64,000 bases of DNA, from positions 2,739,001 to 2,803,000 of the forward strand of contig NZ_JAUSQV010000001.1 of the NCBI RefSeq assembly GCF_030811475.1, written 5' to 3'. The position numbers and the translations under genes are program-made. This DNA comes from Nakamurella flavida (GTDB lineage Bacteria > Actinomycetota > Actinomycetes > Mycobacteriales > Nakamurellaceae). How positions within the stretch are numbered: position 1 is the stretch's first letter; each line of letters starts with the position of its first letter. Shown one piece after another: positions 1 to 9,192 of this stretch. The notes under the pieces are model-generated. The model saw only the letters and a program-made list of their open reading frames with translations, was not told where the DNA came from and searched no databases.

Positions 1-657
1 GTCTTCGACATGGACGGCATCGTCGGGGACACCGAGCACCTGTGGGACCTGAGTTGGGCGGCGTACGCGCAGGCGCACCACACCCCGTGGCAGCACGAGG
101 ATTCCGTGGACACGATGGGCATGAGCGTCCCGGAGTGGTCGGCGCGCCTGGTGGAGCGCACCGGGAGCGGGGAGACCGCCGAGCAGGCCGCGGACTTCTG
201 CGTGCAGTACATCGTGGGCCGGGTGCGGGCGGGGGAGGCGGGCCTGATGCCCGGTGGGCCGGAATTGGTCCGCTTCGCGGCATCCCGGGTACCGATCGCG
301 CTGGCCACCTCCTCGGCCCGGCCCATCATCGAGGTGCTGCTGGCCGACGGCGGGCTGGACCGGCTCTTCGGTGCCGTGGTGACCAGCGCCGAGGTCCCGC
401 GCGGAAAGCCCAGTCCCGACGTGTATCTCGAGGCGGCCCGGCAGATCGGGCTGAGCGGGCGCGCCGGTATCGGCATCGAGGACTCCGGCAACGGCATCCG
501 CTCCGCGCACGGCGCCGGTCTGTACGTCATCGCCATCCCCAACCGGCAGTTCCCGCCGCGTCCCGAGGCGCTCGCGCTGGCCCACCACGTGGCGCAGGAT
601 CACGCCGACGCGCTGGCCCATCTCACCGGGCTGCTGGCCGATCCCGCTGCGACCTGA
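1..657 (+). CDS. HAD-superfamily hydrolase, beta-phosphoglucomutase-like (5' partial)
   Basis: The frame is open from base 1 and begins VFDMDGIVGDTE, so the true start lies upstream of the window. HAD motif I is DMDG at residues 3-6 of the visible part, with both aspartates. Motif II is the Ser/Thr-rich ALATSSAR near residue 103. Motif III is the lysine of RGKPSPD near residue 135. Motif IV is GIEDSGNG near residue 160. The GKPxPDxY and EDSxxG spacing is that of the beta-phosphoglucomutase/sugar-phosphatase branch with an alpha-helical cap, acting on phosphorylated sugars in the cytoplasm. The gene sits 137 bp upstream of an FGGY sugar kinase on the same strand, which fits a sugar-phosphate role. 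The exact substrate cannot be read from the sequence. Confidence 0.85.
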   Translation, partial: VFDMDGIVGDTEHLWDLSWAAYAQAHHTPWQHEDSVDTMGMSVPEWSARLVERTGSGETAEQAADFCVQYIVGRVRAGEAGLMPGGPELVRFAASRVPIALATSSARPIIEVLLADGGLDRLFGAVVTSAEVPRGKPSPDVYLEAARQIGLSGRAGIGIEDSGNGIRSAHGAGLYVIAIPNRQFPPRPEALALAHHVAQDHADALAHLTGLLADPAAT

Positions 658-794
658 GCGGGCCGACCTGACCGGAGGGGCCCGACCTGTCCCGGTCCGG
701 TCCGCCCCGGCCGGCCACATCCACAGGGCCACAGCCGTTCCGCACCGTGCTCCGTCCGGAGCCGGAACCGTTCCAGAGGTGGGAGGTGGGCGCC

Positions 795-2264
795 GTGGCC
801 CACGAGGACCAGCCCGTGTACGTGGGCGTCGACGTCGGCACCTCGATGGCCAAGGCGGCCGCCTTCGACCGCACCGGCGCGATGCTCGCCGTCGCCTCCC
901 GGCCGGTGCCGCTCCAGCACCCGGCCCCCGGGCAGGTCGAGCAGGACCCGGACGTCATCGTCGGCAGCGTGCGGGCCGTGCTGGCCGAGATCACCCGGGC
1001 GACCGGCGTGCGCCGGCCCGCCGTGGTCGCGCTCACCGGGCAGGGCGACGGGTGCTGGCTGTACGACGACCGGGGGGTGCCGGTGCGTACCGCGGTGTCC
1101 TGGATGGACGGCCGGGGCGCCGGGGTGCTGGGCGAGTGGACCGATCGCGGTGTCCCGGACGAGATCTTCGCCGAGAACGGCAATCTGCTCTTCCCGGGGG
1201 CATCGGCACCCATCCTGGCCTGGCTCGACCAGCACGAGCCGGCCGTGCTGGACGCTGCCACCACCGCCGGGAACGTCAAGGATCTACTGTTCCTCCGGAT
1301 GACCGGGGTCCGCGCCACCGACGCGACCGATGCCTCCCTGCCCTTCGGGTCGCTGACGCCGGCCGCGGACTACTCCGACCGGGTGCTCGAGCTGACCGGG
1401 CTGACCCACCGGCGGGACCTGCTGGCGCCGGTGGTCCGCCCCGTGCCCTCGGCCACCCTCACCGAGGCGGGCGCCGGGGCCACCGGCCTGGCGGCCGGGG
1501 TGCCGGTCACCGCCGGGCCGTACGACATCCCGGCCTGCGCCGTGGGTTCCGGGGTGGTCCGCCCCGGGGACGGCCTGCTGATCGCGGGCACCACGCTGGC
1601 CTGTTCGGTGCTCACCGATGCCTACGACCTGACCGGCCGGCACGCCGGGATGACGATCACCATGCCCGAGCCGGACCGCTGGCTGCGGGTGATGGCGGCG
1701 ATGGTCGGCACCGCCTGCTTGGACTGGGTGATGGCCACCCTGCTGGCCGGGTTCGACCAGTTGGAGTCCATCCTGGCCGAGAGTCCGCCCGGTGCGCGGG
1801 GTGTCGAGGTGCTGCCGTACTTCGCGCCGTCCGGCGAGCGGGCCCCGTTCGTCCATCCGGGGGCCACCGGGCAGTTCTCCGGCATCGACCTGACCACCAC
1901 CCGGGCCGACATCATCCGCGGGGTGTGCGAGGGGCTCGCGTACGCGGCGCGGGACTGCTTCAGCGCGGCCGACCTCACCGGGACGGTGTTCGTCTGCGGC
2001 GGCGGGTCGGCCTCCCGCGCCTGGATGCAGATCTTCGCCTCCGTGCTGAACCGACCGCTCTCACTGGCCCGGGCCGGTGAGGTGGGCGCCCGTGGCGCGG
2101 TGCTGGCCGCCTCCGACGCGCTCGGTCTCGGTCTGGACCGGGCGGTGTGGACGGCGCCGTCCGCGGTGATCGAACCGGATCCGGCCGCGGTCGAGGTGTA
2201 CGAGGAGGGCTTCCGGCGGTACCTCAGCCACCAGGTGCTGGCCCGGGAGATGTGGGTGCGCTGA
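795..2264 (+). CDS. FGGY-family carbohydrate kinase
   Basis: Two-domain sugar kinase of the FGGY/xylulokinase superfamily, 489 aa from the GTG at 795. That start follows GGGAGGTGGG at 781-790; a longer frame from GTG 747 is possible but adds residues the family does not need. The N-terminal phosphate-binding motif is VGVDVGTSMAK (residues 10-20). LTGQGDGCWL and AVSWMDGRG are substrate-side signatures. GPYDIPAC near residue 240 carries the candidate catalytic Asp. CGGGSASRAWMQIFASVLN near residue 405 is the C-terminal adenosine-binding signature. It would phosphorylate a ketose or polyol with ATP. With the mannitol-dehydrogenase homologue downstream on the opposite strand, a polyol-to-ketose-to-ketose-phosphate route is plausible. 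Substrate unassigned (xylulose, ribulose, erythritol and fructose-like substrates all occur in the family). Confidence 0.85.
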   Translation: MAHEDQPVYVGVDVGTSMAKAAAFDRTGAMLAVASRPVPLQHPAPGQVEQDPDVIVGSVRAVLAEITRATGVRRPAVVALTGQGDGCWLYDDRGVPVRTAVSWMDGRGAGVLGEWTDRGVPDEIFAENGNLLFPGASAPILAWLDQHEPAVLDAATTAGNVKDLLFLRMTGVRATDATDASLPFGSLTPAADYSDRVLELTGLTHRRDLLAPVVRPVPSATLTEAGAGATGLAAGVPVTAGPYDIPACAVGSGVVRPGDGLLIAGTTLACSVLTDAYDLTGRHAGMTITMPEPDRWLRVMAAMVGTACLDWVMATLLAGFDQLESILAESPPGARGVEVLPYFAPSGERAPFVHPGATGQFSGIDLTTTRADIIRGVCEGLAYAARDCFSAADLTGTVFVCGGGSASRAWMQIFASVLNRPLSLARAGEVGARGAVLAASDALGLGLDRAVWTAPSAVIEPDPAAVEVYEEGFRRYLSHQVLAREMWVR

Positions 2265-2310
2265 CCCGGCCCCGGCCACCTCGCCCGGTGACCGGGCGCC
2301 CCCGGCCCGG

Positions 2311-2526
2311 TCAGTTCCGCCGGGAGTCGGCGTGCCGCACGGCGGCGACCACCGCGGTGAGGACGAGCAGCAGCGCGGCGATCAGGCAGACGGCGGTCAG
2401 GGTCGGGTTCCCCCGCTCGGCGGGGCCGAGCACCTGCCAGCCGGCGAGCAGGGCCCACGGCACGGCCAGCAGGGCGTAGACCTTCCAGGACAGCACGCCC
2501 CGCAGCGGGCCCGCCCGTTCGTCCAT
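2311..2526 (-). CDS. small two-helix membrane protein, function unknown
   Basis: 71-aa product starting MDERAGPLRG, preceded by AAGGAG about 8 nt upstream of the ATG at 2526; the longer frame from 2559 has no such site. It contains two hydrophobic segments (roughly residues 17-32 and 42-60) separated by a short GPAERGNP turn, then a basic tail. No family was recognised. It sits between the FGGY kinase and the mannitol-dehydrogenase-like gene and is probably transcribed from the intergenic region near 2530-2640. Confidence 0.6.
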   Translation of the reverse strand: MDERAGPLRGVLSWKVYALLAVPWALLAGWQVLGPAERGNPTLTAVCLIAALLLVLTAVVAAVRHADSRRN

Positions 2527-2647
2527 GGGCTCACTCCTTCGTGAGAGGACCTGCTGCACCGCTCCGGCGGGTCACGCCCGCCGACCGGAGCCTACCGACG
2601 ATGATCCTCGACGGTCCCGGCCGGCGCGCCGCGGGCCCCTGCGGGGT

Positions 2648-4114
2648 TCAGCCGGCGAGTCGGCGGACCAGGGCCCGGGTGCCCGCGGACTCCAGCTCGG
2701 CGAACGCCTCGCGGAAGCGGTCGGCGAACGCCGGCCGGTCGCCCAGGTCGCCGAAGATCTCCGTCAGTCCCAGGAAGCTCCCCGGGACGGTGCTCTCCGC
2801 CCGGGCGGCCGGGGTGACGACGGCGCTGCGCGGGTCCTGCACGTCGATGGGCCGGCCCTGCTCGTCGGTGCCCTGCGCGTACCGGGCCCAGCCGGCGACG
2901 ACCGCGGCGCAGATGGTGACCGGGCCGTGCTGGGCCAGCTGGTCGCGCACCGTGGGCAGCAGGAAGCGCGGGATGCGGTTCGAGGTGTCCTCGCAGATCC
3001 GGGTGATCGGGTCGCGCAGCTGGGGGTTGCCGAACCGCTCGAGAACGGTTCTGCCCCAGGCGTTCATGTCCACCCCGGGGATGGGCTGCAGGGTGGGGAC
3101 CGCCTCGGTGTCGATGTAGCGCAGCAGCATGGCGTGGATGTCCGGGTCGGCGATGGCCTCGTGGACGAACTCGTACCCGAGCAGGTACCCGAAGAAGCAC
3201 GACGCCTGGTGGTTCCCGTTGGCCAGCCGCAACTTCATGATCTCGTACGGCTCGACCGCGTCGACCACGTCGACCCCGACGGTCTCCAGCGGCGGGCGTC
3301 CGGCGGCGAAGTCGTCCTGCACCACCCACTGGGCGAAGGGCTCGCCGGTGACCGGCCAGGCGTCCTCGAGGTCGAACTGCGTGCGCAGGCGCTCCCGGTC
3401 CTCCGCGGTGGTGCCCGGCACCACCCGGTCGACCATGGAGTTGGGGAAGGTCATGTTGGCCTCGACCCAGTCGCGCAGGTCGGGGGCGACCGCATCGACG
3501 AAGCCGGTGAGCACGGTCCGGGTGACGTGCCCGTTGTCCTGCATGTTGTCGCACGACATCAGGGTGACCGGGCCGGCCTCGGTGTCCCGGCGGCGGCGCA
3601 GCCCCTGCACGACCAGCCCGAGCCAGGACCGGTGCGAGGTGGGGTCGGCGAGATCGGCGGTGATCCGCTCGTCGTCCCGGCCGCTGAACGCGCCGGTGAC
3701 CGCGTCGATGCCGTAGCCGCCCTCGGTGACGGTCAGCGAGATGATCTTCGTGGCCGGGTCGGCGAGGCGGGCGATCGCCGCCTCACCGTCCTGCGCGGCG
3801 CTGGTGTAGCCGATGATCGACCCGATCACCGTGCTGGTCGTGCTGCCGTCGGGGTGCTTGGCGGTCAGCGTGTACAGGCAGTCCTGCTCGACCAGGCGGG
3901 TGGCCAGCGCGTCGCCGGACCGGACGCCGATGCCCCAGATCGCCCAGTCCGTCTCCCCGGCGGCCAGCAGCCGGTCCAGGTACATGGCCTGGTGCGCGCG
4001 GTGGAAGTGGCCGACCCCGATGTGCACGATGCCGGCCGTCAGGGCCGCGCGGTCGTAGGCCGGCACGGCGATCCCCTCCGGGAGCCGGGGCAGGACGGAT
4101 TCGCTCAGCTTCAT
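2648..4114 (-). CDS. mannitol dehydrogenase family oxidoreductase (fructuronate reductase / mannitol 2-dehydrogenase type)
   Basis: 488 aa, the usual length for the long-chain mannitol dehydrogenase family, which interconverts polyols or uronate-derived acids and ketoses with NAD(P)H. The N-terminal Rossmann segment IVHIGVGHFHRAHQAMYLD (about residues 29-47) is the family signature, as is DWAIWGIGVR. The C-terminal helical domain has MKLRLANGNHQAS near residues 292-304, which supplies the catalytic Lys and the conserved Asn-His region. The start is the ATG at 4114. The nearby FGGY kinase suggests oxidation of a polyol to a ketose that is then phosphorylated. Mannitol, arabinitol, altronate and fructuronate cannot be separated by inspection. 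Confidence 0.88.
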   Translation of the reverse strand: MKLSESVLPRLPEGIAVPAYDRAALTAGIVHIGVGHFHRAHQAMYLDRLLAAGETDWAIWGIGVRSGDALATRLVEQDCLYTLTAKHPDGSTTSTVIGSIIGYTSAAQDGEAAIARLADPATKIISLTVTEGGYGIDAVTGAFSGRDDERITADLADPTSHRSWLGLVVQGLRRRRDTEAGPVTLMSCDNMQDNGHVTRTVLTGFVDAVAPDLRDWVEANMTFPNSMVDRVVPGTTAEDRERLRTQFDLEDAWPVTGEPFAQWVVQDDFAAGRPPLETVGVDVVDAVEPYEIMKLRLANGNHQASCFFGYLLGYEFVHEAIADPDIHAMLLRYIDTEAVPTLQPIPGVDMNAWGRTVLERFGNPQLRDPITRICEDTSNRIPRFLLPTVRDQLAQHGPVTICAAVVAGWARYAQGTDEQGRPIDVQDPRSAVVTPAARAESTVPGSFLGLTEIFGDLGDRPAFADRFREAFAELESAGTRALVRRLAG

Positions 4115-4264
4115 GGGGTCGCCTTCGCCGGGAGGGCTGTGCGGCGCCCTGCTGGTGGTCGGCGGGGGGTCCGCCGGGCCCAGGATAAGGGGCCCGTGGC
4201 CGCGCCCCGAAGTCGCGGTCGTCCGGACGTGGTGGCCGCGGACCCGACCGGGAGGACCGCGCGG

Positions 4265-4906
4265 TCAGAGCCGCCCGGCCACGCGCGGGGTGGGCGTCGC
4301 GCGGACCCGGGCGTTGCCCAGCCACCGGACCAGCAGGGCGATGAGCAGGAAGGCGACGAGCATGCCGGCGCACAGCAGGGCCACACCGCCGTATCCGCCG
4401 GAGACCGACGGGTTGAAGAACGGGTAGGCGTACCAGCCGGTCACCGCGCCCCGGATCAGCGAGTACACGGTGTAGATGAGCGGGAAGAGCAGGTACAGCG
4501 CCGCTGTCCGCAGCGGGAGGCGGCGGGCGGGCGGCCACACCAGCCAGTCGACGAGGACGACCACCGGCATGACGTAGTGGTGCACGGTGTTCACCCACGG
4601 CTCCAGCGGCCCCAGGTCCGCGCCGCTGAGCAGGGTGCTGAAGACGACCCCGACGAAGAGCATGTAGACCACCGAGGCGCCGCGGATCGCGACGGCGAGC
4701 GGCCCGTCCTCCTGACCGCGGGCCAGCCGTACGGCGCCGGCGACGAACACCAGACCGGCCAGCAGGTTCGACAGGATCGTGAAGTAACTGAAGAAGTTCA
4801 CCACCCCGTGGTCGCCGGTGACGGTGATGACCAGCTGGGTCAGGATGCCGGCGAGGGTCGCGGCCGCGAACACCAGACGGCCGACGACCACGGCGTTCCT
4901 GAGCAT
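4265..4906 (-). CDS. Pr6Pr family membrane protein
   Basis: 213-aa integral membrane protein with about six hydrophobic helices. The start MLRNAVVVGRLVFAAATLAG and the segment VVNFFSYFTILSNLLAGLVF are characteristic of the Pr6Pr family (FAR-17a/AIG1-like), as is the later TVHHYVMPVVVLVDWLVWPP. No catalytic function is established for these actinobacterial proteins. It ends with the short basic tail NARVRATPTPRVAGRL. The gene stands alone between the dehydrogenase and mntP on the same strand, with gaps of 57 bp (to mntP) and 150 bp (to the dehydrogenase), in which I see no other gene. Confidence 0.8.
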   Translation of the reverse strand: MLRNAVVVGRLVFAAATLAGILTQLVITVTGDHGVVNFFSYFTILSNLLAGLVFVAGAVRLARGQEDGPLAVAIRGASVVYMLFVGVVFSTLLSGADLGPLEPWVNTVHHYVMPVVVLVDWLVWPPARRLPLRTAALYLLFPLIYTVYSLIRGAVTGWYAYPFFNPSVSGGYGGVALLCAGMLVAFLLIALLVRWLGNARVRATPTPRVAGRL

Positions 4907-4963
4907 GGGGTGGACGGTAGTCCCGCAGATCGCGTCCGTCGCGGACGCTCGCGGAGCCGACCA

Positions 4964-5548
4964 TCAGCCCAGCGCGGTGCCGCCGCCGCCGAGGTGCTCG
5001 ACCAGGATGCTGATGCCGATCACGATGAGGACGAGGCCGCCGGCGACCTCCGCCGGGCGACCCAGCCGGGCGCCCATCCGGTGGCCGAGCACCACGCCGA
5101 CGAAGCTGATGACCAGCGTGAACAGGGCGATCAGACCGGCTGCGCCCAGGATGGACACCTCCAGGAACGCGAAGCTGATACCGACGGCGAGCGCGTCGAT
5201 GCTGGTGGCCAGGGCCAGGACCAGCAGTGCCCGGACGGAGATGCCGTCGCTGTCCGGCTCGACGTCCTCGCCGCCGAAGAGGGCCTCGTAGAGCATCTTG
5301 CCGCCGATCAGGGCGAGCAGTCCGAACGCGATCCAGTGGTCCACCGCGACGATCTGGCTGGCGAAGCTGGACGCGAGCAGCCAACCGATCAGCGGCATGA
5401 CGCCCTGGAACACGCCGAACGTCACGGCGACGAGGGCGGCGCTGCGGTAGTCGAACCGCCTCATGTGCAGGCCCTTGCCCAGGGCGACGGCGAAGGCGTC
5501 GGCCGAGACGCCCAGCGCGATCAGGACCAGGGAGAAGAACGACACCAC
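4964..5548 (-). CDS. mntP: manganese efflux pump MntP
   Basis: 194 aa from the GTG at 5548, chosen because AGAGGTG lies just upstream and the protein then begins directly with the first membrane helix, VVSFFSLVLIALGVSADAFAV. The frame extends to 5656 but the added residues are Cys/Arg/Pro-rich and not family-like. MntP has six transmembrane helices in two repeats. The paired acidic motifs are visible as SADAFAVALGKG (about residues 14-25) and TSIDALAVGISF in the second half. It exports Mn2+ across the cytoplasmic membrane. I looked for a yybP-ykoY Mn riboswitch upstream and saw none; instead there is a 12-bp palindrome about 100 nt upstream. Confidence 0.9.
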   Translation of the reverse strand: MVSFFSLVLIALGVSADAFAVALGKGLHMRRFDYRSAALVAVTFGVFQGVMPLIGWLLASSFASQIVAVDHWIAFGLLALIGGKMLYEALFGGEDVEPDSDGISVRALLVLALATSIDALAVGISFAFLEVSILGAAGLIALFTLVISFVGVVLGHRMGARLGRPAEVAGGLVLIVIGISILVEHLGGGGTALG

Positions 5549-5646
5549 GGCAGGACACCTCTTCCGACGATGCGCACCGCAGGACGGGGGGCGCGGGGCA
5601 CCGCACCGCTCCGTGCCGACGGACCAGGATGACACAAAGTCCGCAA

Positions 5647-5658
5647 GATTGCGCAATC
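5647..5658. promoter_or_regulatory. 12-bp perfect palindrome upstream of mntP
   Basis: GATTGCGCAATC reads the same on both strands. It lies 98 bp upstream of the mntP start, between mntP and the end of the methyltransferase gene, in the only AT-richer patch of this intergenic space. The position suits a dimeric repressor or an Lrp-type regulator. TTGCGCAA cores are common in Lrp/AsnC sites, but no regulator is encoded next to it. Confidence 0.35.
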
Positions 5659-5768
5659 GTCAGAGTGTGGGTGACCGTCGGTCGGTCGGACGGGTCACCC
5701 GCCGACGGGAGCACGGCCCCCGCCGGCGGGTCGTCGTGTGTCGCCCGGCGCCCGGCCGGGCCGTGCGG

Positions 5769-6518
5769 TCAGTCGGCGTCGGGGACGGGGCGGTAGACCG
5801 AGATGTGCCGGACCGAGCGGTGCTCGAAGTAGCGGCCGTCCCAGTCCTCGTACCGCTCGGTGAGCTGCAGGCCGGCGATCCGGGCCATCAGGTCGACCTC
5901 CGCCGGGAAGGCGTAGCGGCTGATCTCCGGGGTCTTGCGCAGTTCGCCGGACCGCAGGTAGGCCTGCCCGATCGCGGCGATCTGGTTGACCTTGTCCACC
6001 TGGATGCTGCACAGCAGCAGGGACTCCCGGTCCAGGTGCTGGATCATCGTGTCGGTGCCGCCGGGCAGCGAGTGGAAGCGGGTCGGCTCGTACACCTCCA
6101 CGATCAGGGCGCCGTCGTCGGCGAGATGCCGACGGGCGTTCTGCAGGACCTGGATCTGCCCCTCCTGGCTCGGCACCATGAACAGGGTGTTCAGGGCGAT
6201 GAGCACGGTGTCGTGGCTGCCGCCGCAGTCCACCGACGTGAAGTCGCCGAGGGTGGCCATCACCGGGAGATCCGCGGTCTTCTCGGCCAGCCGGTCGAGC
6301 ATGCGCTGGGAGGCGTCCACCCCGTTGACCTTCAGGCCGCGTTCGGCCAGGGCGGTGGCGATCCGCCCGGTCCCCACCCCGAACTCCAGCACCGTCCCGC
6401 CCGCGGGGGTGCGGGCGGCGACGAAGTCGGCGGCGGAGTCCACCTCGGGGGAGACCGGGTAGATCAGGTCGTAGATGTCGGCGAGACCTTCGCCGTACAG
6501 GGCGGGATCGAGCTGCAT
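5769..6518 (-). CDS. class I SAM-dependent methyltransferase, last gene of the lanthipeptide operon
   Basis: 249 aa from the ATG at 6518, which is preceded by AAAGGAG; the upstream extension to 6632 is Pro/Thr-rich and lacks a ribosome site. SAM-binding motif I is VLEFGVGTGR at about residues 43-52, followed by the acidic residue of motif II in VNGVDASQRMLD. The N-terminal YGEGLADIYDLIYP helix is typical of small-molecule and peptide methyltransferases of this fold. It lies 142 bp downstream of the M16 protease on the same strand. In characterised class V clusters such as lexapeptide a methyltransferase dimethylates the N-terminal amine of the mature peptide. That role is inferred here. An unrelated housekeeping methyltransferase is the alternative. 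Confidence 0.75.
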   Translation of the reverse strand: MQLDPALYGEGLADIYDLIYPVSPEVDSAADFVAARTPAGGTVLEFGVGTGRIATALAERGLKVNGVDASQRMLDRLAEKTADLPVMATLGDFTSVDCGGSHDTVLIALNTLFMVPSQEGQIQVLQNARRHLADDGALIVEVYEPTRFHSLPGGTDTMIQHLDRESLLLCSIQVDKVNQIAAIGQAYLRSGELRKTPEISRYAFPAEVDLMARIAGLQLTERYEDWDGRYFEHRSVRHISVYRPVPDAD

Positions 6519-6660
6519 GGGGGGCTCCTTTGGTCCGGGTGGGTGCGTGCTGGGTGACGGTGCTCGCGGGCGGTGCGGGAGCGGAACCGGACGGCTGCCG
6601 TCGGTGGTGGCGCGGTCCGTGTTCCTGGACACCAGTCAAGGGCGGCGGCCTATCCCGGAC

Positions 6661-9192
6661 CTATCGCCCCGGGATCGCCGGTTCGGCCGCGGGTGCCGGG
6701 GACGTGAGCGGCCCGAGCAGCACCCCGCCGAAGGCGTCCGGGTCGAACAGCGCCGCGGCGGCCACCCGGACCTCGGCGGCGTCCACCGCGGCCAGCTCGG
6801 CGTGCAGCTCCGGCAGCCAGTCGGCCGGCCGCCCGGCGGCCATGCCGGCGGCGAGGGTGCCGGCCAGTCCCCCCGGGGAGTCCAGCACGGAGCGCAGCTG
6901 GGCCAGGCAGTACGCCCGGGCCCGGGCGATCTCCCCGTCGGTGAACGGGTCGTCCCGGACGGCCCGGCACTCCGCGGCCAGGTCGGCCAGCACCGTGGCC
7001 ACCGTGTCGGCGGGGACGGCGGCGCGCACGAAGACCCGGGCCCGGTCCAGGCTGACGTCGCGGCCGACGAAGGGCAGATGGCCGTGCGGGCCGGCCCGGC
7101 GGACCAGGCGGGAGTCGAACCAGGTGCCGAAGACCGCCGCGGCCAGGTACCGGGCGCCCTCGCGATGGGTGGGGTCGTCCGGTTCCCAGGCGGTCAGGGC
7201 CACCTGGACGGGTCCGGTCCCGGGCGTGGGGACGGACCGGACGGCGGGGTCGCGGACGGCGACGGGACCGGTACCGCCCGTGTCCCGGGCCCCGGGCTGC
7301 GTCGGGAAGGCCGCCGCGACCCGGTCGGCGAGGCGGGTCGGGTCGACGTCGCCGACCGCCACGAGGACCCCGGTGCCGAGTCCGGCCAGCAGGTCGGCCG
7401 GACCGGGGGCGGCTGGGATGCCGTCGTCGAGCAGCACGGTGGCCCGGAGCAGGTCCTGGGCGACCCGGTCCGGCGTCCGGGGTGCGGGCGGATGCGCGGG
7501 CGTCCCCGCCGGCGCGGCCTGCGGGTCCAGCACCCGGCCGAGGACGTCGATCCAGGCCGGCAGGTCCGCCGTCGGTACGGCGCCGGTGGCGGTGAGCCAC
7601 TGGCCGTCGGTGGAGAAGGTGGGTCCCTCCTGGATCCCGGACCGCGCGCCCGCGTCGGCGCTCCGGCCGGCGAGCACGCCGACCAGCGCGTCGACCGCAC
7701 CCGGTCGGGCCCAGCCCCGCCGGCCGAGTGGCCACCGCGCCGTCACGTGGGCCCGGTCGCCCGGGCGGAGGACGACCGCGGTGCGCAGGCCGCCGGGGGT
7801 GCGCCCGGCCACCGGGTACGGGAACACCGGGGGCACGTCCGCACCGAGGCCGGGGAAGGGGCGGGGGCCCAGCGGGGTCCGGGCCACCCGGTCCGCGGTG
7901 ACGGTGCCGACCGCGAGGGGCCCCGGCGGCGGGGCGGCCGGCCGGGTGCGCACCGCACCGGGGGCGAGCAGCAGCCCACCGGCCGTCGCCCCGGCCAGCA
8001 GGGCGGCGGCGCGGGCGATGTCGTCGGGCTCGACGGCGTCCACCCGGCCGGGCAGCTCGTCGACGAGTTCGGCCCGGTCCAGCAGGAGTTCCAGCCGGCC
8101 GAGCGACCGGGTGCGTTCGACCAGGTCGGCGGCCTGGGTGCGGAGCACGGTGCCGACCTGCGCGCGGCAGGTGTGGGCCAGGGCCGGCGGTAGGCCGTCC
8201 GCGGCCCAGCGGGCCAGGGTCGCCCGGACGCGCTCGAGCAGGGGACGACCGTCGGCCCGTCCCTCGGGCAGGACGGCGGTGAGCACCAGTACGTCCGGGG
8301 CCAGGGCGTCCAGTGGTCCGAAGAACCCGCATCCGGCGCTGACCCCCGGTCCCGCCGTCGGGTGGCCCAGGCCCTGGGCCAGCACGAGCGCGGCCAGGTG
8401 GGCCGGGAGATCACGGGCGGCGTCGGGCAGGCGGAAGCCCAGGGCGGCGGCCGCGACGGGGACGTCGGCCTCGGTCCAGGTCACCCACCGGTCGGCGGGC
8501 AGCGCCGGCTCGTCGAGGGTCGGCGGTGGGGTCCGCGGGCGGCTCGGGACGTCGGCGAAGTGCCGGCGGATCAGCTCGGCGGCGGTCGGCACGTCGAAGG
8601 CGCCGGAGACGGTGAGCACCGCCGAGCCGGGCCCGTAGTGGGCGGCGAAGAACTCCGCGCACCGGTCGACCGTCACCGTGGCGAGGGCGTCCGGGTCGCC
8701 GTACCCGTCGTGGGTGTTGGCGTGCCGGTCGAAGAGGGCCTGCGGCAGCAGCGGCCAGGGCAGACCACCGAAGGGCCGGCCGGTGGTGGCGGTGCGGATC
8801 TCGGCGGTCACCACCGCCAGCTGCTCGGTCAGCGCGGCCGGGGTGAACCGGGGGGCGCGGAGGCGGTCGGCCTCGGTGAACAGCATCCGTTCCAGGCTCG
8901 CCGCGGGCGCGACCTGATGGTACTCGGTGTGGTCCTGGTGGGTCGTGCCGTTGACGAGCCCGCCCGCCCGGTGCACGTGCGGGCGGAAGGCGCCCGGCGG
9001 CACGCTCTCGCTGCCCTCGAACATCATGTGCTCGAACAGGTGCGCGAGGCCCTCCTCGCCGGGCGCCTCGTGGCGGAAGCCGACCCCGTGGGTGGTGCCG
9101 ACCGCGACCCGGCCGGAGCGCGGATCGGGATCCAGCACCACCCGCAGACCGTTGTCCAGCCGCATCCGCTCGATGCCCATCGGGTTGCTCAT
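6661..9192 (-). CDS. M16-family zinc metalloprotease, candidate lanthipeptide leader peptidase (LanP)
   Basis: 843 aa starting MSNPMGIERMRLDNGLRVVL. The inverted zinc motif HLFEH gives ligands H51 and H55 with catalytic E54, and the third ligand is E131 (AEIRT), 76 residues after H55 as in pitrilysin/insulinase proteases. The C-terminal half is a second M16-like domain without an HxxEH motif, the usual inactive half of the clamshell. The ATG at 9192 overlaps the stop of the upstream gene (ATGA), so the two are translationally coupled. The open frame continues to 10026 but the extra part is a shadow of the neighbour. M16 proteases accompany class V lanthipeptides, where they trim leaders. Here both halves are in one chain. 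Confidence 0.88.
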   Translation of the reverse strand: MSNPMGIERMRLDNGLRVVLDPDPRSGRVAVGTTHGVGFRHEAPGEEGLAHLFEHMMFEGSESVPPGAFRPHVHRAGGLVNGTTHQDHTEYHQVAPAASLERMLFTEADRLRAPRFTPAALTEQLAVVTAEIRTATTGRPFGGLPWPLLPQALFDRHANTHDGYGDPDALATVTVDRCAEFFAAHYGPGSAVLTVSGAFDVPTAAELIRRHFADVPSRPRTPPPTLDEPALPADRWVTWTEADVPVAAAALGFRLPDAARDLPAHLAALVLAQGLGHPTAGPGVSAGCGFFGPLDALAPDVLVLTAVLPEGRADGRPLLERVRATLARWAADGLPPALAHTCRAQVGTVLRTQAADLVERTRSLGRLELLLDRAELVDELPGRVDAVEPDDIARAAALLAGATAGGLLLAPGAVRTRPAAPPPGPLAVGTVTADRVARTPLGPRPFPGLGADVPPVFPYPVAGRTPGGLRTAVVLRPGDRAHVTARWPLGRRGWARPGAVDALVGVLAGRSADAGARSGIQEGPTFSTDGQWLTATGAVPTADLPAWIDVLGRVLDPQAAPAGTPAHPPAPRTPDRVAQDLLRATVLLDDGIPAAPGPADLLAGLGTGVLVAVGDVDPTRLADRVAAAFPTQPGARDTGGTGPVAVRDPAVRSVPTPGTGPVQVALTAWEPDDPTHREGARYLAAAVFGTWFDSRLVRRAGPHGHLPFVGRDVSLDRARVFVRAAVPADTVATVLADLAAECRAVRDDPFTDGEIARARAYCLAQLRSVLDSPGGLAGTLAAGMAAGRPADWLPELHAELAAVDAAEVRVAAAALFDPDAFGGVLLGPLTSPAPAAEPAIPGR

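Noticed and set aside
2525..5632. Long plus-strand open frame (over 1000 codons)
   Set aside because: It runs antisense through the dehydrogenase, Pr6Pr and mntP genes; the product is Gly/Arg/Asp/His-rich low complexity, typical of a GC-rich shadow.
5549..5660. yybP-ykoY manganese riboswitch upstream of mntP
   Set aside because: No recognisable conserved loops on the minus strand in this interval.
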